DNA of 64,000 nucleotides from Aspidapion aeneum (lineage: Eukaryota; Arthropoda; Insecta; Coleoptera; Brentidae), in NCBI GenBank assembly GCA_963576565.1, contig OY755039.1:73488771-73552770 (forward strand), read 5' to 3'. Below the pieces are notes generated by a model. It was not told the origin of the DNA. It did not search any database and saw only the letters and a list, made by a program, of their open reading frames with translations. A program made the position numbers and the translations under genes. Of this stretch, positions 33,710 through 44,029 are shown piece after piece (position 1 is the stretch's first letter; each line of letters opens with the position of its first letter).

Positions 33710-35353
33710 CTAACAATATTTACGCTGTTTTTTATTTCCAACGGTAGATTGTTGTATAGGTTCATACCTGAATAAAATATAGATTTTTTTTGTTCCTATT
33801 AATCTAGTTTGAGGCACATGAATATGTTCTTTTTGCCTACTATTGTATGTGTGAATATTATGTCTGAATTGTAAATTATCTGAGAGATAAGTAAGCAACA
33901 AATTATTAACAATCTTAAAGATAAATAATAGTGTTCTAAACATTATATTCGTTTTTACTGAAAGCCAGTTCAATTGTTTTTGCATCCTATTTATACTGGT
34001 ATATCTATTACACTTAAAGATTAGACGCATGCACCTATTCTGAAGTAATTGTAGCCTAGCTAAATCACTATCTCTACACATATATAAAATAGATGAGCAA
34101 TATTCAAAATGTGGTTTTATTATTGTATTATATATTAGAAGCTTTGTATTTTGAGATAAATGCCTGCTTATTCTACATGTAAAACCAATTTTTTTAGAGA
34201 TTTTTTTAGCAATATAAGAAATATGTTTACTAAAATTGAGCTTGTGGTCTATAACAATACCCAAATATTTTTTAGAATACACACGCTCCAGATTAATATT
34301 GTTGAATTTAATATTGTTTGTAATTAACGAGCCGTAATGCTTTTTTCCATATAATATCATATATTTGGACTTATCTGTATTTATGGCTAACTTATTCATA
34401 TCAAACCATTCTTTTACTTTTATTAATATGTTATTCATTCTTAAAATTAGTGAATCTATATCACCGCCAAAAATATACAAGATACCATCATTTGCGAACA
34501 GATGAAAATCGTTAATTAATAAATCATTAATAAAACAGATAAAAAGTATAGCACCAAGGACGCTACCCTGAGGCACTCCATTACACACCATTTTTATACT
34601 TGATTTTTCCCCATTAACTTTTGTTTGTTGGTACCTTTTATTTAAATATATTTCGAATAATCTGTATGCGTTATCAGAGACCCCAAAATAGATTTTAAGC
34701 TTTCTCATTAAGATTTTTCTATCAACGACTTCAAAGGCACGTTTGTGATCCAGAAAGACTGCAACAATGGCATCTCCTCGATCTACAGCACCCACGAAGT
34801 CGCCGATTACTTTTTGCAATGCAGTTTCGCATGAAAAGCAATTACGAAATCCGGATTGATTGGGGTGTAGTAGTTTTTGTTTATCCAGATATTCAGTAAA
34901 CTGTTTGTACATAGCAAGTTTAACTATTTTTTCCAGACATGGTAAGGTATTTATAGGCCTATATTCTTCAAGCATTTTTGTGTTCGCCTTTTTTTGAACA
35001 GGTATAATAAGTGAGGTTTTTAGAATTTGAGGAAAGTATCCTTCGTTCAATGCAGTGTTTATACAATGTAAAAGAGGATATCCAATTACGTCAAAGGTAT
35101 TTTTAATTAAACAAAAATCAATTTCATCTTCCGAGTATTTATTTTGTTGGCTAAAGACTAATTTTCTTAGTTCTGAAAGATTCAATAATTTAAAGCGATT
35201 TAAAGGCTCATATGGGCGATAACTAATATTTTTAAATAGAGCATTTTTGTTAATGATAAAGTCTTGTACACTTATTGAGCTAATTATAGTATCTATACTT
35301 AATAAAGAAATTATTGAAAATATTTTCAAGATTTTCCGTAATCTCAGTACCAT
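33710..35353 (-). pseudogene. LINE reverse transcriptase (ORF2 C-terminal part), catalytic residue changed
   Basis: 547-residue frame. Visible blocks in order: PVQKKANTKMLEEYRPI and LPCLEKIVK (RT region 0/1), QSGFRNCFSCETALQKV (region 2), AVFLDHKRAFEVVDRKIL (motif A, aspartate kept), NGVPQGSVLGAILFICFIND (motif B), FANDGILYIFGGDID (motif C), NTDKSKYMILY (motif D), YLGIVIDHKLNF (motif E), and a C-terminal YNTIIKPHFEYCSSI block typical of Jockey/CR1 LINEs. The motif C sequence is FAND instead of the usual FADD or YADD, so one catalytic aspartate is asparagine. The frame is offset from the endonuclease frame by a shift near 35300, and its first residues are an overlap artefact. Confidence 0.85.
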
Positions 35354-35476
35354 TTACATAAATTGAGGGAATCGTACTACTGTGTTTTGTATTAATGATG
35401 GATTTCAGTGTTTTCCACATAAGTTTAGAGTTATTTTTGACCTCATCTATTTTTTCTCGTAATAAGATTTTTTAAA

Positions 35477-36487
35477 TTATTTTATAATGCGTACACACGC
35501 ATTTCGCTTATTGCAATACAAAGTCCAATCGTTAGGATGATTCGTAATTTTAAATTTATTATATGCCGCATCTCTTTCAAAAATTGCGGTTTTAGCTATA
35601 TCAGTAAACCATTCATTATTTTTACGTATTTTTATGGTCTGAGTGAGAGAAACTTGATTAAGTGTATCTATGATAACATGAAAAAAGTTTTCAAAGATTA
35701 AGTCAGTATTTGTTGAGATGTACAGCCAAGATTTCGATATTAATTCTAGTTCCAAGATACTGTAATTAATTTTACGGCAAGTTATTTCTTTATAAATATT
35801 TTGGCTGGATAGCATACAGTTTAAATTAGTTTTAATGGTTACGTGATCTGTAATTTTTGGTTGAACCGATTCTGTGCTTAGATCAAATATATTAGAAAAT
35901 ACTAAGTCTATTATAGATTTTGAATCTCGCGTTATTCTTGTGTAGAAGTCTATATACTGTTTAAATCCAAACTGCTCACAAATCTGTTTTAATCTTTTAG
36001 TATATGTATTACTAGGTATATCCCACCTTATATTAAAGTTGCCCAAAAGTAAGTAGTTGCATTCAAAGTTAATATCTTCCATAATTGATTCAAAAAAGTC
36101 TAGAAATTCCGGGTGACTTCCACTAGGAGAGTGATAAAAACACCCAATTATCCAACATTTTGTTTCAATATATATTTTTACTAAGATCATCCAATAGTTT
36201 AGACCATAGCTAATGTTCTTTATAATACTATATCTCAGGTCTTTTCTAAGATATATCACTACTCCACCAGTATGACGACTGCTGGAATCACATCTAATCA
36301 TGTTGTAGTTATGGATAATTATTTCACTATCATGTCGTGTCCTTGTTTCACTTCGACACAAAACAGGAATATTTGTATCACGCACTAACTTGCCTATTTC
36401 ATCAATATGAGCCGGTAGGCTTTCACTATTTAAGGATATCACTTCGCATTGATTTTTAGATGCACTGGAGCTATTTTTGTTAGACAC
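35477..36487 (-). pseudogene. LINE apurinic endonuclease domain (ORF2 N-terminal part)
   Basis: 336-residue frame. It reads CEVISLNSESLPAHIDEI, VLCRSETRTRH, HTGGVVIYLRKDLRY, YLLLGNFNIRWD, SIIDLVFSN and ITDHVTIKT, which are the ordered motifs of the APE-type LINE endonuclease that nicks the target DNA. GNFN stands where GDFN is expected, so a metal or catalytic aspartate is lost; the codon change GAC to AAC follows a C, consistent with CpG decay. The first codon used here is GTG, overlapping the ORF1 stop (TAGTG). A TAA at 35477-35479 ends the frame, but the same frame continues as KKSYYEKKIDEVKNNSKLMW, showing a simple nonsense mutation. Confidence 0.85.
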
Positions 36488-37218
36488 TAATTTTCGGTTT
36501 CGTTTGGTGGGGGTTTCTTTAAAAAACGGCTATTGAATCTGTTTACACCTACATATTCAGGCCAAATGTCAGGATTTGTAAAGTCCTTCACTAAATTTGC
36601 TGCAACTAATATTTTAAATGAGTTATACAAATCGGGATACTTGGATTCTATCTTCGCACATTTAATGTCTGAGATATTATTTGTTTTGAGGTAATTAGTT
36701 AACTCCTGACTTGTTAGATCAAGTGGGCATCGGAATACGTGATAGTCAATATATCTAGTGACCCCAGCAAATGAGCTGTTTGAGGATCTACCAAATATTA
36801 CATTTTGGCCTCGTCTAGGCCTTTGTTTCGCGAAGGTCCAGGGACCATCATCCGAGTTAAATACATTATTACTATCATTATTTGACTCATTATTTCCCTC
36901 ATCCTGGATTCTGTTATCGTTCCTGGTTTTCTGGGAGCGGTTGGTGTTACTCTGCTCAACACTTTGCTTAGAAGTTGATTTAGTACGGCTTCTAGTTAAG
37001 ACAGGGTTCGAATGTCCACCCTGTATAACTTGGGATGTAGAGGGTTTTGTCATAATCTCAGTATCATTTTTTATAAGTTTTAACAATTCGGCATTGCCTG
37101 TCTTTAATGTTTTTACCTCATTTTCGAGGGACAATGTTTTATCATTAAGGCTTCCAATATGATTTTCAATACAGTTGCTAATTAGTGCCTCGAAATCATT
37201 GCTCTTTAGGAAGTTAAT
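36487..37218 (-). pseudogene. LINE ORF1, coiled coil plus RRM-like nucleic-acid-binding protein
   Basis: From 37134 inward the frame reads SLENEVKTLKTGNAELLKLI (coiled-coil-like heptads), a polar Asn/Ser-rich linker, PWTFAKQRPRRGQN, and YHVFRCPLDLTSQELTNYLK to FKILVAANLVKDF, an RRM-like fold region. It ends ETEN then TAG at 36489-36487. The frame stays open upstream to 37218 (INFLKSNDFEALISNCIENH) without an ATG; ATT at 37218-37216 follows a stop and sits where an initiating ATG would be expected, so start-codon loss is likely. The ORF1 stop shares bases with the first codon of ORF2, suggesting coupled translation in the ancestor. Confidence 0.75.
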
Positions 37219-37420
37219 TTATTTCCGAATGGTTTTTCGAAATTTTAATAATAAATATTATTCATAAATATAATTGCACACTGATAACGCAGAAACCGGT
37301 CGCCGCGTATACTCTTATCGCAAAACAACTCGATCTTTACAGATCGGCCGACGGACTACGGTCATAGACGGCAAAGGTCTTCTAAAGAGGTTCAAAAATC
37401 AAGTCCCCACAAGTTAGAAC

Positions 37421-38399
37421 AGTCCAATTTCAAAAAACGAAATTATTAATATAGTTCAGGCCCTACGAACCCTGGCAGGGGGGTGCCCCCCCCCCCCTTA
37501 AACATGCTTTTTGACGGTTTTTTGCTATTAACTCGAAAACGGTCAACTTTTCTAAAAGTATTCTAAGGAACATTTTGCAAGCGGATAAAATTTCCTTTTT
37601 AACCATGTACCTTAATACCCTGTAAAGGCAGTGATGCACGTTCCATACGCCTACGAATAAAGGATAAAATGTTTAAAATATGTTTATTTTATTTTTCTTG
37701 TGGCATTTTGTATCCTAAACATATTTTTTTTCAAAAAGGTATTTTTGTTCAAAAACCCATTGTATCCAGTTAAATATTTAATAAGTTAGACATAACTTTT
37801 TAAAGTAGCCGCCGTGAAATAAAAATAAATGTGTTTGTAGAAATCCTCAAAACAAAAAAAAATTGAACATTCATTTTTGTAACTCGGTAAATAATACTCA
37901 AGGTGAGTAAAAAAATATTTTTGATTAGTATTAACTTTAAAATTAATTTTACGAGTTAAATTCGTTAAAATTGGGGGAAGGGGACATCCCCCTCTCGCCC
38001 CGTCAAAAGTGATATTTTACAGTATTTTTCTAATTATTTTCAAACTTTTAACTTGGTAAAAAACAACTAAGTAATAGTTATTGAAGCTGACCAAAAGTCC
38101 TCTCTAACGATGTATAACACGCCCCCCTTACAGTGGCGCACCTTTTATAGGCATTTAAATAAATGAGAGGTGTGGAAAAAACAATATATTTTTTAATTTT
38201 CTTGAATTTTATTGTCCTACATGTCTGGTTTTAAAATTTATTTTTAAAGCTGAAGAAATTTCCTTTCCAACGATGTATATCACTTCTCTCTCAAAGCACT
38301 CCCCCCTCAACTGCGCACGATTATGCTCATGTTTTGTTTTGATGAATGATGTTTTTGATAATGTCCGATAATTAATAATTCCGTTTTTAAAATTGGACT
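37421..38399. mobile_element. 979-bp TIR element
   Basis: AGTCCAATTTCAAAAAACG with AATTATTAAT at the left is inverse to ATTAATAATTCCGTTTTTAA and AATTGGACT at the right, an arm of about 32 bp. The interior has G/C homopolymer tracts (GGGGGGTGCCCCCCCCCCCC at 37479-37498) and repeated text of the 'aactcggtaaa' kind. No coding capacity and no clear duplication. Confidence 0.55.
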
Positions 38400-39570
38400 A
38401 TACCATTTTCTTTTTAAGAGCTTGAACGATTTTTTTCTCCATTATGACGATGGATAGGGACTCGATGGCAAAAGTATTCGAAAGACGTTTAAAAATGGTT
38501 TTATTAACGTATTAAGGGGTTTAAAATATTTATTCCTGGCACACAAAATTGACGAGAATTGCGGCCATTCTTTCGCGTGGTCTTAAATGTTTGCTGCACC
38601 GCGCACCGGACACAACACGGGTCTGGCTCGGCGGGGGACGGGCGCCACTCTGTACACGCCACTGCACAGAAGCAACCCGATTTAAAAGGTTTATGTCTTT
38701 TTGTATTATTCTCCTTTACGCAGAATTAGGTACTCGTTTTCGGCCGTCTTTTGCCTATTACTACTTGGTTCTTAAATATAAAAGATATATGGAAAAAAGA
38801 TTACAACTACCCAAACTACCCAAAAAAAGGCTTTGTATTCATTAAATTGTATAATATAGAATAAAAAGTTTTCCGGGAGAGCTTTGTTTTGGTAAAATAC
38901 ATGATAACATTTACTATGTGCGCTTTTGTGATCTGCGTGCGCTTTCTTCTGTGTGGGTTTGTTTTTGTGCAATATTTGCTTTTCACTTTTTTCCTGTGCG
39001 GTTATTTACGGTCAACATTTTATCATTACCCCTCTCCCTCCAGACTTTTGCTCCAGAACCGCCGTTGTGGTCCTTGAGTATTCCCCGTTAACAAAAATCC
39101 TCCCTATATTGTTTTAAAGATAAATTTATTTTCAACAGTATGGACTAAAACAAAATTGTTTAAAAAGCTTAGTTTTTAAGAAAATTGAATAAAACAAATA
39201 AATTCTAAAAATATAGTAATTAAAAAAAACTACCTCAATACGCGGACGCCCCTCAGGTGTCAATAATAGCTTTAACACTAGTTTGTGATACACTGTTTAA
39301 AAGGACATTATATTTTCTCTAAAAAAGGTGTTTTACCATTTTTCCCCAAAAAGCTTGGTTGCTTTGAAAACTGAATAAAACCTAAAAAAACACGAATTTT
39401 TTCGCATACAAAAGGAATTTTGCGAGGTTTGCCCCTACCTACTGCGATTGACTTTAGCTGTCTCCGTACTAATAGTTAGATTTTCGCCTTAGACCAGAGG
39501 CTACCCTAGCTAATACCGCAAACTGGAATGGTTTTCTATAGTGGGTATCCACATTGCATTTTTCCTTTTC
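38400..39570. other. No recognisable gene
   Basis: Contains a G+C-richer block (38570-38690) that gives a 98-codon open frame with no recognisable motif, and A+T-rich flanks. No element ends were identified. Confidence 0.4.
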
Positions 39571-39579
39571 AGATTTCTT

Positions 39580-39710
39580 CACCTTCACTTCATCGCATTT
39601 CCATCCATTTTGGTTGTGCCGTCCTGATGATGTCTAAGAAGACTGTAACATCGATGTATACGACTACTACCATCATGTTCTGAGCATCAGCCAGAAAATT
39701 AATTTATCTA
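39580..39710 (+). repeat. Degenerate Penelope-like fragment with hammerhead-like core
   Basis: CTGATGATGTCTAAGAAGAC followed by TGTAACATCGATG has the layout CUGAUGA, a 5-bp stem with AAGA loop (TGTCT/AGACT with one mismatch), then GTAAC where GAAAC is expected. This resembles the hammerhead of Penelope-like elements but the invariant GAA is damaged. No reverse transcriptase sequence adjoins. Confidence 0.35.
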
Positions 39711-39769
39711 ATAATATGGGTTTATTTTGCATATACCATGGATATGTCGTGTCGGAATTTGGACTGTCT

Positions 39770-39830
39770 AGAGTCCCTGTATGTGACAGATATTGGCTGA
39801 ATAAGAGTCGCGACAAGGTTTTCACATACA
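39770..39830. repeat. Short hairpin (AGTCCCTGTATGTGA arms)
   Basis: AGTCCCTGTATGTGA at 39771 is exactly inverse to TCACATACAGGGACT ending near 39829, around about 28 nt. It could be a very short MITE remnant or a foldback. No duplication found. Confidence 0.5.
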
Positions 39831-39834
39831 GGGA

Positions 39835-40620
39835 CTTAAGTACCATCTAGTTTGCCATTTTGATTCCCTAATGGGTCGTTTTAATAAAATGACAATAAAA
39901 GTATTTTAATACTGACGGACAATTATTGTAAAGGTCCACAGCGTGGTTAACTTATCCAACCTTAGGGAAGATCCAGAATCTTCTACTACTATAAGCACCC
40001 TGTATTAAATACAAAATATCTGATTATAATCTGATGGAAGGGAGGCTGCTCAAAGGATATGTACTGGTAAACCTAATATGCTGCTTATTTTTATAACCCT
40101 GTATTACTCGTTTTGGCGTCGGCCTTCTTAGCATTGAATAGATCTGCCGAAACAAAGGAAACGGGTTGTAATCTGAGAAGTACCATATTATCAGCAAAAA
40201 CAATCGAAAACAGAATAAAAGCGAACAAAATCCGGGCCGAAAACCTTTTTGTGGATTTTTCGACAAGCAACAAAGAAACCCAGAAGGATTAAGAATACCA
40301 ACAGAAGGATAGTCCTATCACGGATTATTTTTGAATCTGAGAGCACGGCATCGGCAGTCCCCGCCAATTTTTGAATCTATCATTAACGCTAAATCTATCA
40401 TTAACTGTGGGTCATATGGGCAATTTATACAAACAAAAAACAATCCAAAAATTCAAACAAAAATGGAAAGAGTTCCCCAATAAAACCTGGTATAAAGATA
40501 AAAACTTACCCTTTCTTGATAGAAGACAAATATGATGACTAGAAAGAGAACATGCCATTGGTCTATTGCAGAGTTGAAGTGGTTGAATGTCCCATTATTA
40601 AAATCGAAAATTTTGACCTG
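39835..40620. other. No recognisable gene
   Basis: Open frames of 60-90 codons on both strands have no motif. The string TCCTATCACGGATT near 40310 resembles ATCCTATCACTGATT near 7743, so a decayed dispersed repeat may be present. Confidence 0.4.
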
Positions 40621-40629
40621 TACATGGCC

Positions 40630-40798
40630 CAGTGGCGTATATAAAGGGGGCCTGGGGGGCCCGGGCCCCCCCGAAGCTAAGATTTTTTTAGATATTTTCC
40701 ACATATTGCATGAATACAAACATAAAATAGCATAAAATACGGCCTCATGAGGTCTCGGGGTCCCCCCCCCCCGAAACTTTTTTCTATATACGCCACTG
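40630..40798. mobile_element. 169-bp hAT-like MITE, complete copy
   Basis: Perfect 14-bp inverted ends (CAGTGGCGTATATA and TATATACGCCACTG) and an exact 8-bp duplication ACATGGCC (40622-40629 and 40799-40806). The interior has GGGGGGCCCGGGCCCCCCC then AAGCTAAGATTTTTTTAGAT and a second C run, as in the copies at 13126 and 54636. Both sets of strands give short Gly/Pro-rich frames that are artefacts of the homopolymer runs. Confidence 0.85.
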
Positions 40799-40809
40799 AC
40801 ATGGCCCTT

Positions 40810-41415
40810 GGCTGGACTGGAATTACCCGAATGTACCCAAAAATGTACAGAAATCTTAAAAATAAAATAATCAATTTAATAACAAAATACCTAAGACATA
40901 ATAAAAAAAAATGTAAAACGCAAAACTGAATAGAAACGCTCTCTTACTAAAACAAAACAATAAAATAGATAAATAAATAAACATCAATAAAAATAAATAA
41001 AAGTGGATAAATATACCTATTTAGCTTTTACCTTTGTTGCTTAGAGAACCTTATTTATCCCACATAAGTTTACCTTTTATATGTGTAATTGTCTGTGTCA
41101 AAATAAATGTGCAAGAATGTATGGGAAAGAATGAATGTGAAATCCTCTTGGACCTATCCAAAACTCTGTGAAATGCTAAAATATAAATGTAAAATAAACA
41201 AAGTAACAACAAAAAAGAACATATGAGAGAAAAAGAAGACTAGCAAACAACAACTGAAGAAAAGAAGAAAGAAACATAGAAGAGGTAAAAGGGAAGAAAA
41301 TAAAAAACCAACCAGGCAATTAACGACTTAAGGGAAGAAAACACATAGATAAAGGAAGGAAAATAAAAGAAAAAAAATCCGTATTCCAGGTGACCTACAA
41401 AAGGCAGAGCCAGAA
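40810..41415. other. No recognisable gene
   Basis: A-rich DNA with lysine-rich chance frames on the plus strand. No motif or repeat end seen. Confidence 0.4.
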
Positions 41416-41419
41416 ATCT

Positions 41420-41896
41420 AAGATGATGATGATGATTCATATGTGAGTGGGCTTTGCAGCCCTTCCACTGCGACCAATAGTGGGTCTATTGTAGCTCAGT
41501 TTTGAGTGGTTTCTCACCACCGTATGCCTAATCTTCCAGAGGCCGGCTATCAGTTTGGGTGAGACACCGTTCTGATCTTCTGAGTCAATCTGAGGTTTAC
41601 CGAAAGTGTTCTGACGTAAACGTGCAATAGCCAGACATTCGCACAGTACGAACATGTCTGGCTGTTTCGTCATCCTCCATACAGAGTCTACATTCGGTCT
41701 CTTCTGTTAGTCCCATTCTGTGCATGGGTTCTCTCAGTCGACAGTGACCCGTAAAAAGACCAATCACTATACGTATCTCCTGTCTGGCAAATCCAATGAT
41801 GTTCCTAGCTCTGTTTCTACAAGGTCTTTTAATGAACTCTTTAGAGTGAGCTAGCTCTGGTATATTTATCCAGTATTGTTGAAAGCTATTCTTCAT
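41420..41896 (-). pseudogene. LINE C-terminal (RNase H / zinc-cluster) fragment with (ATC)n tail
   Basis: Minus-strand frame from 41896: WINIPELAHSKEFIKRPCRN, GFARQEIRIVIGLFTGHCRL, REPMHRMGLTEETECRLCME and DDETARHV. The pattern 'L.TGH..L..H..R.G......C..C...ET..H.L..C' is the RNase H end and zinc cluster of several insect LINEs. A frame change near 41670 leads to CECLAIARLRQNTFGKPQID, which supplies the final cysteines. The element ends CACATATGAATCATCATCATC at about 41420. A 5'-truncated relative of its tail is at 1436-1513. Confidence 0.75.
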
Positions 41897-41970
41897 TCAT
41901 TTTAATGATTTAGCAGCATTGTATGATATCCCCAGGGCTGGTTCGGGACCGAAAAATTCGGGAAATCTAA

Positions 41971-41988
41971 GATAGATAGATAGATAGT
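41971..41988. repeat. (GATA)n microsatellite
   Basis: A short AGATAGATAGATAGATAG run. Confidence 0.8.
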
Positions 41989-42004
41989 CCCCGACAAAGT
42001 TCGC

Positions 42005-42480
42005 GCATTCTGCTGTACCACCTTTTCTTGAAACAACGCAACACAACATTTGACTTATCTATAACTACTTCTCAATGATCTACGAAACTTAAACTTTGCA
42101 CGATTGCAGATCTTGATAGAGTTAACAATCCCTCCAAGTTTCATAAAGTAGGAAAATAGTTACGGAATTATGAAAAACGTCAAATTTGCCAGTGACTTAC
42201 TTATGTATAGATCATCAATATTTTATTATACTTCCAGAAAGGCTACAAAGCTGAAATTTGGCCGAGTGATGGATATTATGACCAAAAAACCCCAAAATTG
42301 TAATTTGCTTACTTACAGAAATGCTAGAGAGCACTGGAAAAAATAAAAAAAAAAACTCAAAATTTTCATTTACTTTCCATTCCTGCGCATTTAAAGTTAT
42401 GTAAACCTATTATTGCCCACTTCCAGAAATGGTAGAGAACTGCTATTTGGCAAACTAACAGATAATATAGAAATGTTCTT
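42005..42480 (-). repeat. Dispersed family F copy, minus orientation
   Basis: Carries the inverse of family F: TTGACTTATCTATAACTACT, TATGTATAGATCATCAATAT, ACTTCCAGAAAGGCTACAAA, TGCTAGAGAGCACTGG and CACTTCCAGAAATGGTAGAG, in the reverse order to 23180-23760. At least two of the internal units are present. Confidence 0.55.
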
Positions 42481-42771
42481 TAAAAAAAAATCCAAATTCC
42501 CCTACCCCATCCTTTTTTTTCGTAAAAGCATGTATTTATTAATATATATAATCAATATATAGGAAGGTAAGTATAAGAGTTAAATAAAAAAGAGTATCAA
42601 AATCTAACGATTTAAAAAAATTACTCCCACCCCCCTCTCGTTTCCAGTAAGAGTCCGGTCCCTTTATTAAGAAAACATAGTAATATTGCAAAATATAAAC
42701 AGTATCAGAAGAGAAAGCAGTGAACCTTATTATATTTAATAAGTAGAAAATCAAAATGGGACAACTAACAA

Positions 42772-43190
42772 ATAAGCGCCGGGCCAACTCGGCGCCGCCA
42801 ACTCGGCGCCGGACTAAAAAAAAATTTTTTGATAAAATGTGTAGATGAAAAATAAAATATATTATTTATATAAAAACATCTTTAAAAAATCCTTTACACA
42901 ATTTTTTTGAAATTTGTTTTTGTTAAGTAAAGTTAAATCCATTAAGTCGACTGTTGAATCTTGGTAGTTGTAGTGTTTGGTAACCTGGTAAAACTACCAT
43001 TTACGTTTTTTATAACAACAATGGCGGATCCAAAAATCAAAATGGCGGATCCAAAATGGCGGATTTTCTTATTTACTAACCGATTTGTCTCAAACTTGAA
43101 ATATTACATTGCTTGAGGTCATTTAACACAATTTTTTACTAAAACTTAAAAAAATCAAAATGGCGGATCCAAAATGGCGGTAAAAAAAAT
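42772..43190. repeat. CG-rich short array plus ATGGCGGATCC repeats (family B relative)
   Basis: GCCAACTCGGCGCCG occurs two to three times in tandem (42780-42817), then A+T-rich DNA, then repeated AATGGCGGATCCAAAATGGC text (43020-43190). The ATGGCGG/CCGCCAT motif beside CG-rich terminal arrays also occurs inside the element at 51755-52565, which suggests a related family with a different terminal unit. Confidence 0.45.
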
Positions 43191-43204
43191 AAAAATACCC
43201 TCAG

Positions 43205-43635
43205 TACCTCAAAACGAAAGCGTATAACCAATGTATCCTTCTTGTACTCACCTATGGATCCCAGACCTGGACACAAAATTAAACATGGATACGGTAACCA
43301 AACCCAAAGATCAATGCAAGGACAAATGTTTTATATAAACCTAACAAGTAGAAAAAGGAATGAATGGATATGAAATAAACCAAAAGTAAGGGTGTCGGAG
43401 GAGAGGTAGCAAAATTAAAATGAAATGTTGCAGCTCATAATATCAGACAGAAAGGCGATCGATGGAACAAATGCATTGTAGACTGGAGACCTTGGGAAAA
43501 TAAAAAAGTAGGGGGAAGACCCCAAAAATTTGAAGAAAGATGCAAAAACTAGATGGATGAATACCGCGACAGACAAGAGTGGAAGATATTGGGGGAGGCC
43601 CATGTCCAAAGATTGATCGAAGAAAGCTAAATAGA
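43205..43635 (+). pseudogene. LINE reverse transcriptase C-terminal tail
   Basis: Plus-strand reading gives YNQCILLVLTYGSQTWTQ, then after breaks NKCIVDWRPWENKKVGGRPQ and YRDRQEWKILGEAHVQRL. 'QCVLPVLTYG.ETW ... D.RPWE.KR.VGRP..RW.D ... DR.EWK.LGEAYVQQW' is the usual C-terminus of another common insect LINE group. Many stops; 5' part absent. Confidence 0.65.
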
Positions 43636-43863
43636 ATAGATAAATACACAGACTTACTTGATCCAAGTATGGATCGGTTCCATCAGAATAATATGAACGT
43701 CAACATTGTTCAATTACGATTCCAACTCTCCTCCGTGGAGCATTTTTCAATCTGAAAAGAATCTTACGAAAAAAACGTCCTCACTCCACAAATTTCTGAT
43801 AGGTTGAGAAATAAAAAGCGTAGTTTTATTAAATTATGCTTGATTTGTTTCTAATGTCTATTA

Positions 43864-44027
43864 AGGGAACGTCCTTAAATTACGTAACGCAAAATTCAGG
43901 ATTTTTGACAACCCCTTCCCCCCTTGTAATGATTTTTCAAGAAAAATCACATTAAAATAACATTGAGTGTAACGCAAGGTCAAACCCCCCTCCCCTCTAG
44001 AGCGTTACGTAATTTAAGGACAGGTCA
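43864..44027 (+). mobile_element. 164-bp MITE (CCTTAAATTACGTAACGC ends)
   Basis: AGGGAACGTCCTTAAATTAC at the left and ACGTAATTTAAGGACAGGTC at the right. The inner text GTAACGCAA...AGCGTTACG is also inverted. Opposite-orientation sister of 28225-28390, which confirms mobility. Confidence 0.65.
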
Positions 44028-44029
44028 TA

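Larger units (their letters stand above)
33500..37420 (-). mobile_element. Near full-length Jockey/CR1-type LINE
   Basis: The best preserved transposon in the window. On the minus strand it has a 5' region (about 37420-37220), ORF1 (37218-36487), the endonuclease part of ORF2 (36487-35477), a linker and the reverse transcriptase part (35353-33710), then an A+T-rich 3' region ending near 33500 with a CTACTACTACTAC tract. Few frame breaks separate it from an active form, so it is younger than the other APE-type LINEs here. Its 3' end adjoins the inverted-repeat arm and its 5' end adjoins the TIR element starting at 37421. Exact termini and target duplication could not be set. Confidence 0.8.

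Noticed and set aside
36758..37162. 134-codon plus-strand open frame
   Set aside because: Shadow of the LINE ORF1 on the opposite strand.
38549..38845. 98-codon open frame in a G+C-richer block
   Set aside because: No motif, no element context, and overlapping open frames on both strands nearby.
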